Part shown: one piece after another, positions 18,092 through 27,620 of the stretch
How positions within the stretch are numbered: position 1 is the stretch's first letter
Layout: each line of letters starts with the position of its first letter
Source: Clostridium sp. MB40-C1
GTDB lineage: Bacteria > Bacillota > Clostridia > Clostridiales > Clostridiaceae
Assembly: GCF_030913655.1 (NCBI RefSeq)
Contig: NZ_CP133189.1
Location: 1,178,001-1,242,000 of the forward strand
DNA length: 64,000 nt
Reading direction: 5' to 3'
The notes under the pieces: model-generated
Database searches by the model: none
Seen by the model: the letters and a program-made list of their open reading frames with translations, nothing else
Told to the model about the DNA's origin: nothing
Translations under genes and position numbers: made by a program

Positions 18092-18895
18092 ATGTCTACG
18101 CAAGTGTTAATCGTTTTAATTCTTACATTTATCATATATATAATTTCAACGCTAGCTTATTCTGTAAGAATTGTTGCAGTAAGAACAGGAAGAATAGCAA
18201 TATCTTTTGCGGTATTCAATATATTTGCATTAATTTCTAGAACTGCGAACAGTATTCAAGCACCACTAATGGCTAAGACTATTGAAAGTACTATAAAAAC
18301 AGGGAATCCTCAAAGTTTACTATTTGTTTTTAGATGGATATTATTTTCTACAACAGTAGCAACAATTATTGGTTCACTATTAATGCCAACATTTATAAAA
18401 GTTTTTGGAAAGGCTGTAGAAACATTTAGTATTTATCGTTCTATACCTAAATTATTAATACATGGATTCTCTAAGGCAGGAATAGAGCAGTTCAAAAGTA
18501 GTATTACAAAACCCAAAAAAGAAAATTTGGCACAATTAAAAAGTTTGAAGATGATACCTAAGAAAATTATTTTACTTAATACAGTAGCATTTGCAATATC
18601 AACTGTTGGTATTTTGTCATCATTATACGCAGGGTGTTTAAATCCAGAATTAAGAACAACATGTAGCACTTTATCATCTGTCATAAATGGCTTTTCAACA
18701 ATACTTATGTTCATATTTATAGATCCATTTATATCAATGCTAACAGATGATGTAATAAAAGGGGAATGCACTCAATTACAATTTGATAGATGTATAATTT
18801 TTATTGTTGGAGGACTAATAATAGGCACTATGTTAGCCCAGCTTTTATTAGTTCCAGCAGCTGAAGCAATATCCTATATAGCTAAACTGATTTAG
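18092..18895 (+). CDS. amj: Lipid II flippase, Amj family
   Basis: 267 residues with about six membrane segments. It opens VLIVLILTFIIYIISTLAYSVRIVAVRTGRIAISFAVFN with the conserved ALISRTANSIQAPLMAKTIE that follows, and ends in FIDPFISMLTDDVIKG and LLVPAAEAISYIAK, matching the DUF2837/Amj family. Amj moves the lipid-linked peptidoglycan precursor across the membrane as an alternative to MurJ. The start has a modest GTGGGGTAAAG upstream. The last ~70 codons occur again, diverged, at 20366-20578 after cfa. Family membership is recognised from sequence; whether it is the main flippase here is unknown. Confidence 0.85.
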   Translation: MSTQVLIVLILTFIIYIISTLAYSVRIVAVRTGRIAISFAVFNIFALISRTANSIQAPLMAKTIESTIKTGNPQSLLFVFRWILFSTTVATIIGSLLMPTFIKVFGKAVETFSIYRSIPKLLIHGFSKAGIEQFKSSITKPKKENLAQLKSLKMIPKKIILLNTVAFAISTVGILSSLYAGCLNPELRTTCSTLSSVINGFSTILMFIFIDPFISMLTDDVIKGECTQLQFDRCIIFIVGGLIIGTMLAQLLLVPAAEAISYIAKLI

Positions 18896-19105
18896 GTTAT
18901 ACTTTACTCAACTTTTTCTTAATAACCTATTTTTATCACTATGTTGGTATGACCAATGTTTCCCTCGATGTTTTCTACTATTTACTTTAGAACTCTCTTT
19001 TATCATACCTAAGATGTAAATTGACCATTTTTATCTAAATACTTACTATAAATATATATTGAAATATTAGATAATAATTATATAAAGTACTTAAGGAGGA
19101 TAATT

Positions 19106-20284
19106 ATGGAAAAATTATTTTTGAAAAAATTTTTAAAGAGTATATTCTCAGATACCTTTGAAGTACAATTCTGGGATGAAACTACTGAAAAATTTGGTGA
19201 AGGAGACATAAAATTTAAGATACTAATAAATGAACGTTTATCCAAAAGCGATATTTTAAAAGATCCATTTTTAACTTTTGGTGAAGCATATATGAATAAT
19301 GCTATAGACTTTGAAGGTAACATTCAACAAATTATAGAGTCTATATATAGAAATAAGGATAGCTTTCTACACAAAGCTTCTATATTTGCAAAATTATATA
19401 AAATTACTCCCCACTCTATAAAAGACAGTAAAGAAGATATACAATATCACTATGATTTAGGTAATGATTTCTATAAATTATGGCTAGATGAAACTATGAG
19501 CTATTCTTGCTCTTACTTTAAATCACCTGAGGACTCATTATATCAAGCTCAACTGAATAAAGTTGCTTATATTTTAAAAAAGTTAAATTTACATCCAGGA
19601 CAAAGGTTATTAGATATAGGTTGTGGATGGGGAGAACTTATAATAGATGCTGCGAAAAAATATGGAGTTAAAGCACTTGGAATAACTTTAAGTAATGAAC
19701 AATTTAATAAAGTAAATGAACGAATAAAAGAAAACAATCTTGAAAATCAAGTAGAAGTTAGATTGATGGATTATAGAGAATTATTAAAAACAGGAGAAAA
19801 ATTTCATAGAATTGTCAGTGTAGGTATGATAGAACATGTTGGTCGAAAAAATATACCTATTTATATGAACAATGTAAGTGAGTTATTAGAACAAAATGGA
19901 ATTTCTTTGCTCCATTGTATAACAGCTCAAGTAGAAGGAGAAGCTAATGAATGGATTAAAAGATACATATTTCCTGGTGGATATATACCATCTATAAGGG
20001 AGTTAGTTTATAATATGGCAGAAAATGATTTACATTTAGTAGATTTAGAAAGCTTACGTCTACATTATTGTAAAACCCTAGAATGTTGGGCTAAAAACTT
20101 TGAAAATTGCTTAGATGAAGTTAGAAAAATGGGATTTGATGATAAATTCATTAGGATGTGGAGATTATATCTAAATTCTTGCGCTGCTTCATTCCACTAT
20201 GGAGTAGTAGATTTACATCAATTCTTATTTACAAAAGGACTAAATAATGAAATACCTATAACAAGAGACTACTTGTATAAATAA
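19106..20284 (+). CDS. cfa: Cyclopropane-fatty-acyl-phospholipid synthase
   Basis: 392 residues, the usual size. An N-terminal domain (to about residue 90) precedes a SAM-dependent methyltransferase domain with LLDIGCGWGELIIDAAKKYG as the SAM-binding loop, YHYDLGNDFYKLWLDETMSYSCSYF before it, and SVGMIEHVGRKN after it; YIFPGGYIPS and the C-terminal FHYGVVDLHQFLF are also family-typical. It adds a methylene bridge to unsaturated acyl chains of membrane lipids. AAGGAGGA sits six bases before the ATG. It is set between amj and a partial second copy of amj. Confidence 0.93.
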   Translation: MEKLFLKKFLKSIFSDTFEVQFWDETTEKFGEGDIKFKILINERLSKSDILKDPFLTFGEAYMNNAIDFEGNIQQIIESIYRNKDSFLHKASIFAKLYKITPHSIKDSKEDIQYHYDLGNDFYKLWLDETMSYSCSYFKSPEDSLYQAQLNKVAYILKKLNLHPGQRLLDIGCGWGELIIDAAKKYGVKALGITLSNEQFNKVNERIKENNLENQVEVRLMDYRELLKTGEKFHRIVSVGMIEHVGRKNIPIYMNNVSELLEQNGISLLHCITAQVEGEANEWIKRYIFPGGYIPSIRELVYNMAENDLHLVDLESLRLHYCKTLECWAKNFENCLDEVRKMGFDDKFIRMWRLYLNSCAASFHYGVVDLHQFLFTKGLNNEIPITRDYLYK

Positions 20285-20365
20285 AATTATAAAAACAAAT
20301 ATATTTTTAGTACAAGCTTCATTGTATTTGTTTAAGTGTTAAACATTATTGATAATAGAAGGTGT

Positions 20366-20578
20366 ATAAATGGTTTTTCAACAATACTTATGTTTATATT
20401 CATAGATCCATTCATATCAATGCTGACAGATGATGTAATAAAAGGGGAATGCAATCAACTGCAGTTTGATAGATGTATAATTTTTATTGTTGGAGGTTTA
20501 ATAATAGTAACATTGTTGGCACAACTTTTATTAGTTCCAGCAGCTGAAGCAATATCTTTTATAGCCAAATTAATTTAA
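20366..20578 (+). pseudogene. Duplicated 3' end of amj
   Basis: From ATAAATGG onward the sequence follows the last ~210 bp of amj (18683-18895), coding NGFSTILMFIFIDPFISML, then DDVIKGEC and QLQFDRCIIFIVGG, to LVPAAEAISFIAKLI with mostly silent changes. The match begins abruptly in mid-gene, and nothing upstream resembles the rest of amj. It is a non-functional tail left by a duplication or recombination. The mainly synonymous changes suggest the copy was under selection for some time or came from a related full-length gene. Confidence 0.85.
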
Positions 20579-20676
20579 AATAATAAAACATTTTAGTAAA
20601 TTGCTGATTTCGTATAATTTTAAAATAATGAATTTAACGATTTAAATATAGCAGCATTAGGATTACTAAAAGGTAT

Positions 20677-20730
20677 TTCCAAATAAAAGAGTTAAATTAT
20701 AAAAATATAGTTTAACTCTTTTATTTGGAA
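20677..20730. terminator. 20-bp perfect-stem hairpin
   Basis: TTCCAAATAAAAGAGTTAAA (20677-20696) pairs perfectly with 20711-20730 across a 14-nt loop. A run of A follows on the plus strand and no clear T-run, so it may act on either strand or bracket the amj remnant. Confidence 0.55.
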
Positions 20731-20818
20731 AAAATTAATATGAAAATTTTATATTTAGAAATAAAATAAAAAAATCATCATATTATTGTACTGTACAAAT
20801 AAAATAGGAGGGTACAGT

Positions 20819-22669
20819 ATGATAAAAAATCAATTAATGAAATTAGTAGCAGGTTTTATGGCAGCTACATTCTCATTATCTCTTTTTACAACAAAGGTAC
20901 AAGCAAAGAATATTGCAGATAAAAATACTAGAAATGAAGTTAAAGAAATCGTTAGCAAGGATTTAAAAAGAAAATTAATTGGATATTTTCCAGAATGGGC
21001 ATATAAGAGCGAGGCTCAAGGGTATTTTAATGTAACCGATTTACAATGGGACTCTTTAACTCATATTCAATATTCATTTGCAATGGTGGATCCATCTACA
21101 AATAAAATCAAATTAGGGGACAACCATGCAGCATTAGAAGAAGATTTTAAAAATTATGATTTGTCATATAAAGGGAAAAAGATAGAGTTAGATTCTAATC
21201 TTCCATACAAAGGACATTTTAATTTACTACAAACTATGAAAAAACAATATCCTAATGTTAATTTACTTATATCGGTAGGTGGATGGGCTGGAAGTAGAGG
21301 GTTTTATACAATGATAGACACAGATGAAGGAATTAATACATTTGCAGATTCTTGTGTTGATTTTATAAGAAAGTATAATTTTGATGGTGTTGATATTGAT
21401 TTTGAATATCCATCTTCAACAAGTCAGTCAGGAAATCCAGCAGACTTTGATTTGTCCGAGCCTAGAAGAGCTAAATTGAATGAAAGATATAATATATTCA
21501 TGAAAACATTGAGAGAAAAAATAGATATAGCTTCTAAGAAGGATAATAAAGACTATCTATTATCAGCTGCGGTTACAGCATCACCTTGGGTACTTGGTGG
21601 GGTTAAAGACAACACATATGCTAAATATTTAGATTTTTTAAGTGTTATGTCCTATGACTATCATGGTGGATGGAATGAATATGTGGAAAATTTAGCAGGG
21701 ATCTATCCAGATCCAGCAGACAGGGAAACTGCTACTCAAATTATGCCAACACTTTGTATGGATTGGGCTTATAGATATTACAGAGGTGTTTTACCACCTG
21801 AAAAAATATTAATGGGCATACCATACTATACTAGAGGATGGGAGAATGTACAGGGAGGTAAAAATGGACTTCATGGATCAAGCAAAACTCCTGCAACTGG
21901 TAAATATAATATTTGGGGAGATGATTTAGACAATGATGGGAATTTGGATCCAGCAGGGGCTAATCCATTATGGCATGTATTAAACCTTATGGAAAAAGAC
22001 CCTAATTTAAAAGTATATTGGGATGATGTAGAGAAGGTTCCATATGTCTGGCAAAATCAAGAAAAGGTTTTCCTATCTTTTGAAAATGAAAAGTCTATTG
22101 ATGAAAGATTAGCATATATCAAAAATAAAAATCTTGGTGGAGCTTTGATTTGGGTTATGAATGGTGATTATGGATTAAATCCTAACTACGTTGAAGGTTC
22201 AAGTGATATAAATAAGGGGAAATATACATTTGGAGATACTTTAACTAAGAGATTAAGTAATGGTTTAACTAATATGGGGTCATGTAATAAAACACCGGAT
22301 GATTCTAATAATTCTTTAGAGCCTCTAAATGTTTCGGTAAATTTTGAGGGTAGTTATGATCACCCAAATTATACTTATAGTATAAAGGTTACAAATTATA
22401 CAGATAAAGAAATCAAAGGCGGTTGGGAAATATCCTTTGACTTACCAAAATCAGCATTATATAAATCTTCTTGGGGAGGACAGTATACTTTAAAAGATAA
22501 TGGAGATTTTACAACAGTTACAATAAAATCTGGTAACTGGCAGAATATTAGTCCTGGTGCTACTGTTACAATTCAAGGAATGATAGGACTATGTTTTTCA
22601 GATGTTAGGAATATCACATTTAACGGAATGAATCCTGTAGGAGACAAAAAAATCACACAACAAAAATAA
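20819..22669 (+). CDS. Secreted chitinase, GH18, with C-terminal carbohydrate-binding domain
   Basis: 616 residues. Signal peptide residues 1-30 (AGFMAATFSLSLFTTKVQA), GH18 barrel from about residue 50 (LIGYFPEWAY) to 480 with LISVGGWAGS and the catalytic signature DGVDIDFEYP (proton donor Glu196), SVMSYDYHGGW, and GGALIWVMNGDYG. After a short linker, residues ~505-610 form a beta-sandwich with aromatic residues (GGWEISFDLP, SSWGGQYTL, SGNWQNISPG) resembling a CBM2-type module. It hydrolyses chitin outside the cell. ATG 20819 follows TAGGAGGG; the longer frame from 20786 lacks a site. A perfect terminator lies at 22881. Confidence 0.93.
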   Translation: MIKNQLMKLVAGFMAATFSLSLFTTKVQAKNIADKNTRNEVKEIVSKDLKRKLIGYFPEWAYKSEAQGYFNVTDLQWDSLTHIQYSFAMVDPSTNKIKLGDNHAALEEDFKNYDLSYKGKKIELDSNLPYKGHFNLLQTMKKQYPNVNLLISVGGWAGSRGFYTMIDTDEGINTFADSCVDFIRKYNFDGVDIDFEYPSSTSQSGNPADFDLSEPRRAKLNERYNIFMKTLREKIDIASKKDNKDYLLSAAVTASPWVLGGVKDNTYAKYLDFLSVMSYDYHGGWNEYVENLAGIYPDPADRETATQIMPTLCMDWAYRYYRGVLPPEKILMGIPYYTRGWENVQGGKNGLHGSSKTPATGKYNIWGDDLDNDGNLDPAGANPLWHVLNLMEKDPNLKVYWDDVEKVPYVWQNQEKVFLSFENEKSIDERLAYIKNKNLGGALIWVMNGDYGLNPNYVEGSSDINKGKYTFGDTLTKRLSNGLTNMGSCNKTPDDSNNSLEPLNVSVNFEGSYDHPNYTYSIKVTNYTDKEIKGGWEISFDLPKSALYKSSWGGQYTLKDNGDFTTVTIKSGNWQNISPGATVTIQGMIGLCFSDVRNITFNGMNPVGDKKITQQK

Positions 22670-22738
22670 GAAATAGTCTATACTAAAATGAATTTTATAC
22701 ACAATATACGAAAGTGATATATACTAAACAACGTAGTA

Positions 22739-22772
22739 TCTTCATAAAGCCTTCAAAATATTTTGATATGAT
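22739..22772 (+). promoter_or_regulatory. Duplicated promoter/operator, copy 1
   Basis: TCTTCA (22739-22744) and CCTTCA (22750-22755) form 11-bp-spaced direct repeats, followed by a candidate -10 TATGAT (22767-22772) and then GGGTGTAAAT. The same arrangement occurs at 31201-31234 before a Cys-rich peptide gene. Direct repeats one helical turn apart upstream of a -10 are typical of OmpR-family operators. Confidence 0.5.
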
Positions 22773-22808
22773 TGGGGTGTAAATTAATAACATGACGAGG
22801 AAATACAA

Positions 22809-22847
22809 ATGAAAAATAAATTTTTAGCATTAATCATAAAATTATAG
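22809..22847 (+). pseudogene. Truncated copy of small signal-peptide ORF
   Basis: ATG with GACGAGGAAATACAA before it encodes only MKNKFLALIIKL before a stop. The first nine codons equal the start of the Cys-rich peptide gene at 31273 apart from one conservative change; the frame is then lost in a small inverted repeat (TTATAGTTG-ATAA-CAACTATAA). It is a broken duplicate. Confidence 0.6.
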
Positions 22848-22880
22848 TTGATAACAACTATAATTTATAAAATAGAGAAC

Positions 22881-22931
22881 AATCAAAGGCACATTTTTTC
22901 CTATTATAGAGGAAAAAATGTGCCTTTGATT
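22881..22931 (+). terminator. 22-bp perfect hairpin terminator
   Basis: The arm 22881-22902 (AATCAAAGGCACATTTTTTC plus CT) pairs perfectly with 22910-22931. It contains T and A runs on opposite arms, so it could terminate transcription in either direction, from chitinase 1 or the truncated ORF. Confidence 0.75.
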
Positions 22932-23010
22932 ATGTCTACATTAAGGATATCATAAACTCAACATTAGGTTAAAACATAATTAAGAAATTAATATTTATGG
23001 GGGGAAAGAC

Positions 23011-23946
23011 TTGTATCCAATTAGATTTGAAAATTTATATTATGAGAAGATTTGGGGGGGAAGAGATTTTCAAGAATTTAGAAATAACTTACCAAAGGGA
23101 AATATAGGAGAAAGTTGGGACATAGCATGTCATAAAAATGGAATTAGTATTGTAGCTAATGGAAATCTAAAAGGAAAACGTTTTGATGAAATTATTAAAG
23201 AGTTTGGACACTCTTTAGTTGGCACAGAAGTAAGCATAGAAAAATTTCCTTTATTAGTTAAATTAATAAATGCAAAACAAGATCTATCTGTTCAGGTTCA
23301 TCCAGGAGATAAATATGCTAAAAAATATGAAAATGAATATGGAAAAACAGAGGCATGGTACGTAATAGAAGCAAAACCAGGTGCAAAATTGGTTCTTGGA
23401 ACTAAAAACTGTTCTAAAGAGCAATTTGAAGAGGCTATTAAGGAAGAAAAGAGTGAGGAATATTTAAATACTATCGAAGTTAAAAAGGGAGATTGTTTTC
23501 TTATAAACAGTGGATTAGTACATGCTATAGGAGAAGGTTTAATAATTGCAGAAATACAACAAAATTCAGATGTTACTTATAGAGTGTATGACTATGGACG
23601 AGGAAGAGAAGTTCATGTTCAAAAATCACTAGATGTAATAAATTTTCATCTTAAATCAATAAATTGCTCTAAAAATAAGGTAGAAAAATTCAACGGATTT
23701 TCTAGAGTGGTATTATGTGAGAATGAGTATTTTCGAATGGAAAAGTATAGTATAAGAAAAAAATTAAATGATAATAGCAATGTAAAAAAATTTTTTATTA
23801 TAACTTGTGTTGAAGGTAATGGCAAAATTTTAGTAAATAATTTAGAAGAGAAGATACAAAAAGGTGATAGTTATTTGATTCCAGCTACTTTAGGTGAATA
23901 TTTTATAGAAGGTGAACTTGAAATTATTAAAAGTTATTCAAATTAG
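23011..23946 (+). CDS. manA: Mannose-6-phosphate isomerase, class I
   Basis: 311 residues, the short class I form of Firmicutes. Zinc-binding residues lie in LSVQVHPGDKYA (Q and H), YGKTEAWYVIEAKPGA (E) and SGLVHAIGEGL (H), and the active-site Arg is in DVTYRVYDYGR. It interconverts mannose-6-phosphate and fructose-6-phosphate in the cytoplasm. Starts at TTG with GGGGGGAAAG before it. It is followed by a PRD regulator and fructose-type PTS genes, an arrangement like manR-manP-manA of Bacillus, which suggests mannose as the PTS substrate. Confidence 0.92.
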   Translation: MYPIRFENLYYEKIWGGRDFQEFRNNLPKGNIGESWDIACHKNGISIVANGNLKGKRFDEIIKEFGHSLVGTEVSIEKFPLLVKLINAKQDLSVQVHPGDKYAKKYENEYGKTEAWYVIEAKPGAKLVLGTKNCSKEQFEEAIKEEKSEEYLNTIEVKKGDCFLINSGLVHAIGEGLIIAEIQQNSDVTYRVYDYGRGREVHVQKSLDVINFHLKSINCSKNKVEKFNGFSRVVLCENEYFRMEKYSIRKKLNDNSNVKKFFIITCVEGNGKILVNNLEEKIQKGDSYLIPATLGEYFIEGELEIIKSYSN

Positions 23947-24107
23947 TTTAGAGTTATATTTATTTTATGTAGAAATATATGCATTTTTATTTAGATGTTA
24001 TTAAGAATATTATAAGTTTTATAGTATCTAATATACTATTTGATTCATAGAACAGTTCAAGAAGTTTTATAATAGATTAAATAGAATAATACAAAGGTGA
24101 TTTTAAT

Positions 24108-26042
24108 ATGATAGGTAATTTCAGGTTACAAAAAATTCTAGAAGTATTTTTAGAAACTAATAAGGTAGTTACAGGTAAACAATTATGTACTATGTTGGGA
24201 GTTTCATCTAGAACTATTAGAAGTGATATAAAAGAGTTAAATGATATATTAGAAAATAAAGGGGCCATAATATCTTCGAAAAAGTCAATAGGATATAAAA
24301 TAGAAATTTTTGATGAAGAAAGATTTAACAAATTTTTAAAAACTATTGATAGAAATGAAAATGATAGTGATACAGAAGTTCGAGCGGAGTATGTAATAAT
24401 AAGACTATTAATAAATGAGTTAAAAGGTATAGAGGGAATTACCCAAATAGAATTAGCAGATGAATTATATGTAAGTATATCATCAATAAAAAATGATATA
24501 AAGTTAGCTAAAAATATATTGCTGAAATTTGAATTAGATATTGAAAAAATAGGTAATAAAGGATTGAAAATTAGTGGAGATGAAGAATGTATAAGGTGTT
24601 GTATAAATAGGTATATGTTTTCTAATAATGATTTGTTAAAGGATACTTTGAATTCATTATTTAAAGAGATTGTATGTGATAAAAATGAGTTATTTGTTGA
24701 TGAAATAGTAAAACAGAACATATCTAAGTTTAAACTTAGATTTTCTGATATAGCTTATAGAGATATTATATCTTATATAAAGATAATATTGATAAGAAAT
24801 TATGAGAATAAAACAATTAATTATGATAAAGACACAATAGAAAAATTAAAAAATGAACCTAAATTTAAAATGGCACAAAGTATTTCTGATGATATAGAAA
24901 AAATAGTTGGAACTAAAATATTAGAAAATGAGGTTTTATATCTTACTAAGCATATTGTAGCAAGTAGTTCTATTGGGATTAATAAAGATATTGAAATAAG
25001 TACTTTAGAAAAACAAAATAAAATTTTAATAGAAATACTATCTTCTATTAATAATATATTCAATATAGATTTTACTAAAGATAATATACTCATAAATTTT
25101 TTAGGATCACATCTTAAAGCTTCCATTAATAGAGCTAAATATGGAATTAAAATAGAAAATTCAATGTTAAGTTTAATAAAAAACAACTATCCATTTGCTT
25201 TAGAGTTTGCTGTATTAGCAAATAGTATTATTAAACGTGAAGAAGGTTTTAATTTAACAGAAGACGATATTGGCTTTATAGCATTACATTTTGCAGCAGC
25301 TCTTGAGAGAATAAAGTATAAAAATAAGACTGCTATTAAAAATGCAATAATAGTTTGTACCACAGGAGTTGGAACTTCGTTGCTACTTAAAGTTAGGTTA
25401 AAGTCATATTTTAAAGATAGATTAAACATAGTGGATACTATTCCATGGTATGAATTTAATGATAATGTACTAAGCAAGGTAGATTTAATAATATCTACTA
25501 TTCCTTTGGAAAGTAAATGTGATAAAGTAATTCATATTAAAAGATTATTAGATAATGAGGAAATAAAATTGCTAGAAGATAAATTATATAATAACCATCC
25601 AAATAAAAATGGACTTGTTACAAAATTTAATGAAAAATTATTTTTTGTTGATGTTGAGGTTAGTGACCGTGACAGCTTATTGAATTTTATGACAAATAAG
25701 TTAATTAAGAATAATTATATTAATGAAAACGTAAAGAGAGATATATTTAAACGTGAGAAATTAGCTGCTACAGAAATAGGCAATTTAGTAGCTATACCAC
25801 ATGCTATGCATAAAGATATTGAAGAATTTTTTGTATCAGTAGCAATATTAAAAAAGCCCATAGATTGGGATAAAGAGAAAGTGCAATTAGTTTTGCTTAT
25901 AGGTATGGCTAATAGTTATAATCAGAATTGGAAGTTATATTTAGAGCAGTTATATAAAAATATTATAGATTTAGAAGTGGTACAAAAAATGATAAAAGTC
26001 CATACTTTTGAAGATTTAAAGAAGATAATTAGCAAGTTTTAA
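24108..26042 (+). CDS. PRD-containing transcriptional regulator (ManR/MtlR type) with EIIB- and EIIA-like domains
   Basis: 644 residues. Two N-terminal HTH segments (ASRT-type motif LGVSSRTIRSDIKELND, then LADELYVSISSIKNDI), two PTS regulation domains (about 180-400), an EIIB-like domain with IIVCTTGVGTSLLLKVRLK (phosphorylatable Cys) and an EIIA-like domain with VAIPHAMHKD (phosphorylatable His). PTS components phosphorylate such proteins to couple sugar supply to transcription. It is a DNA-binding activator type rather than an RNA-binding antiterminator, since HTH domains replace the CAT domain. AAAGGTGA precedes the ATG. Probable target is the promoter region 26043-26176 of the PTS genes. 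Confidence 0.9.
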   Translation: MIGNFRLQKILEVFLETNKVVTGKQLCTMLGVSSRTIRSDIKELNDILENKGAIISSKKSIGYKIEIFDEERFNKFLKTIDRNENDSDTEVRAEYVIIRLLINELKGIEGITQIELADELYVSISSIKNDIKLAKNILLKFELDIEKIGNKGLKISGDEECIRCCINRYMFSNNDLLKDTLNSLFKEIVCDKNELFVDEIVKQNISKFKLRFSDIAYRDIISYIKIILIRNYENKTINYDKDTIEKLKNEPKFKMAQSISDDIEKIVGTKILENEVLYLTKHIVASSSIGINKDIEISTLEKQNKILIEILSSINNIFNIDFTKDNILINFLGSHLKASINRAKYGIKIENSMLSLIKNNYPFALEFAVLANSIIKREEGFNLTEDDIGFIALHFAAALERIKYKNKTAIKNAIIVCTTGVGTSLLLKVRLKSYFKDRLNIVDTIPWYEFNDNVLSKVDLIISTIPLESKCDKVIHIKRLLDNEEIKLLEDKLYNNHPNKNGLVTKFNEKLFFVDVEVSDRDSLLNFMTNKLIKNNYINENVKRDIFKREKLAATEIGNLVAIPHAMHKDIEEFFVSVAILKKPIDWDKEKVQLVLLIGMANSYNQNWKLYLEQLYKNIIDLEVVQKMIKVHTFEDLKKIISKF

Positions 26043-26176
26043 AAAAATAAGATAGTGTATTGCCACTATAATAGGAAAAAGTCTGTCTATGAATACGCTT
26101 ACAGTAAACGTATAATAAAGGCATCAAGTAAAGTATATGGATTAGATTAATTTTTATACATGGGGGAGATGAAAAT

Positions 26177-27592
26177 ATGAAATTATTAGCAGTAACATCA
26201 TGTCCAGTTGGGATTGCTCATACTTATATAGCAGCAGAAAAGTTAAATAAAATGGCACAAAAAATGGGAGTAGAAATCAAGGTTGAAACTCAAGGATCAA
26301 CTGGAGCAGAAAATGTAATAACAGAGAAAGATATTAGAGAAGCAGATGGTATAATTATTGCAGCAGATAAGGCGGTTAGTTTAGAAAGATTTGAAGGAAT
26401 GGCAATGATAGAGTGTCCAATAGCTAAAGCCATAAAAGAACCAGATGCTTTAATTCAAATGTTCTTAGATGGAAAAGTAGAAAAGAAAAAAGTAAAAACT
26501 ATGAAGAGTGTTGATGAAGCTAAAAAAGAATTAAAAGCTAAACAACCTGGTTTCTATAAACACCTAATGGGTGGAGTTTCATATATGATTCCAGTTGTAG
26601 TTGTTGCAGGGTTACTGATAGCAATAGCATTAGCATTTGGAGGACAGCCAACTAAATCAGGACTTGTAATACCAGATGATTCATTCTGGAAGAAGGTAGA
26701 AATGATTGGTGGAGCAGGATTTACATTTATGGTGCCAATACTTTCAGGCTTTATTGCTTATTCAATAGCTGATAGACCAGGTTTAGCGCCAGGATTAATT
26801 GGTGGATATATAGCGTCAAATGGTTCTTTCTATGGATCAGAAGCAAATGCTGGATTTTTAGGTGGTATAGTAACAGGTTTCCTAGCAGGATATGTAACTA
26901 AAGCATTAAAATCAGTTAAAGTTCCAAATATGATCAAACCAATAATGCCAATAATTATAATACCTATAATCTCAACATTAATAACAGGATTAGCATTTAT
27001 ATTAATTTTAGGAGGACCAATAACTGGAATATTTGAAGGATTAACTAAATTTTTAGCTGGGTTATCAGGAGCGAGTTCAATAGTATTAGCTACTATATTA
27101 GGCGCTATGATTGCATTTGATATGGGTGGTCCAGTAAACAAAACAGCATTTTTATTTGGAGTTTCAATGATAACTGCAGGTAATCCAGAAATAATGGGAC
27201 CAATAGCAGCAGCAGTAGCAATTCCACCAATAGGAATGGGTATTGCAACATTCATAGGGAAAAAATATTATAGTGAAGATGAAGCTGATGCAGGTAAAGC
27301 AGCATTTGCAATGGGGCTTTGTGGAATAACAGAAGGAGCAATTCCTTTTGCATCGATAGATCCTATAAGAGTTATACCTTCATTAATAGTAGGTTCAGTA
27401 GTTGGGGCTAATATCGCTGTATTAGGTAAAGTAGCAGATAGAGTTCCTCATGGAGGACCAATAGTTGCTTTGATGGGTGGTATTGATGGTATAGTAATGT
27501 TCTTAATTGCAGTAATAGTAGGATCAATAATAACAGCTTTAATGGTTAATGCTTTAAAAGGAATAAAAATGAAGAAAAATAAAACAGCTTAA
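26177..27592 (+). CDS. PTS fructose/mannose-type transporter subunit EIIBC
   Basis: 471 residues. Residues 1-100 are an EIIB domain (LLAVTSCPVGIAHTYIAAEKL, phospho-Cys9) and residues 125-470 an EIIC membrane domain with about ten segments and the family motif AFDMGGPVNKTA, then TEGAIPFA. It carries a sugar into the cell and phosphorylates it. GGGGGAG precedes the ATG. The EIIA partner is a separate gene 28 bp downstream, and mannose-6-phosphate isomerase is two genes upstream. I cannot tell mannose from fructose by sequence, but the lack of a 1-phosphofructokinase gene nearby favours mannose. Confidence 0.92.
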   Translation: MKLLAVTSCPVGIAHTYIAAEKLNKMAQKMGVEIKVETQGSTGAENVITEKDIREADGIIIAADKAVSLERFEGMAMIECPIAKAIKEPDALIQMFLDGKVEKKKVKTMKSVDEAKKELKAKQPGFYKHLMGGVSYMIPVVVVAGLLIAIALAFGGQPTKSGLVIPDDSFWKKVEMIGGAGFTFMVPILSGFIAYSIADRPGLAPGLIGGYIASNGSFYGSEANAGFLGGIVTGFLAGYVTKALKSVKVPNMIKPIMPIIIIPIISTLITGLAFILILGGPITGIFEGLTKFLAGLSGASSIVLATILGAMIAFDMGGPVNKTAFLFGVSMITAGNPEIMGPIAAAVAIPPIGMGIATFIGKKYYSEDEADAGKAAFAMGLCGITEGAIPFASIDPIRVIPSLIVGSVVGANIAVLGKVADRVPHGGPIVALMGGIDGIVMFLIAVIVGSIITALMVNALKGIKMKKNKTA

Positions 27593-27620
27593 TTAGTGCA
27601 AATTTAAAGGAGACACAAAG

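Noticed and set aside
20336-20578. 80-codon frame taken as a separate small membrane protein
   Set aside because: Its codons from 20366 copy the amj 3' end and there is no start signal, so it is a duplicated tail.
26830-27255. Long minus-strand frame opposite the PTS EIIBC gene
   Set aside because: Its product is a low-complexity Ile/Pro/Asn string created by codon bias of the EIIC gene, with no start signals.
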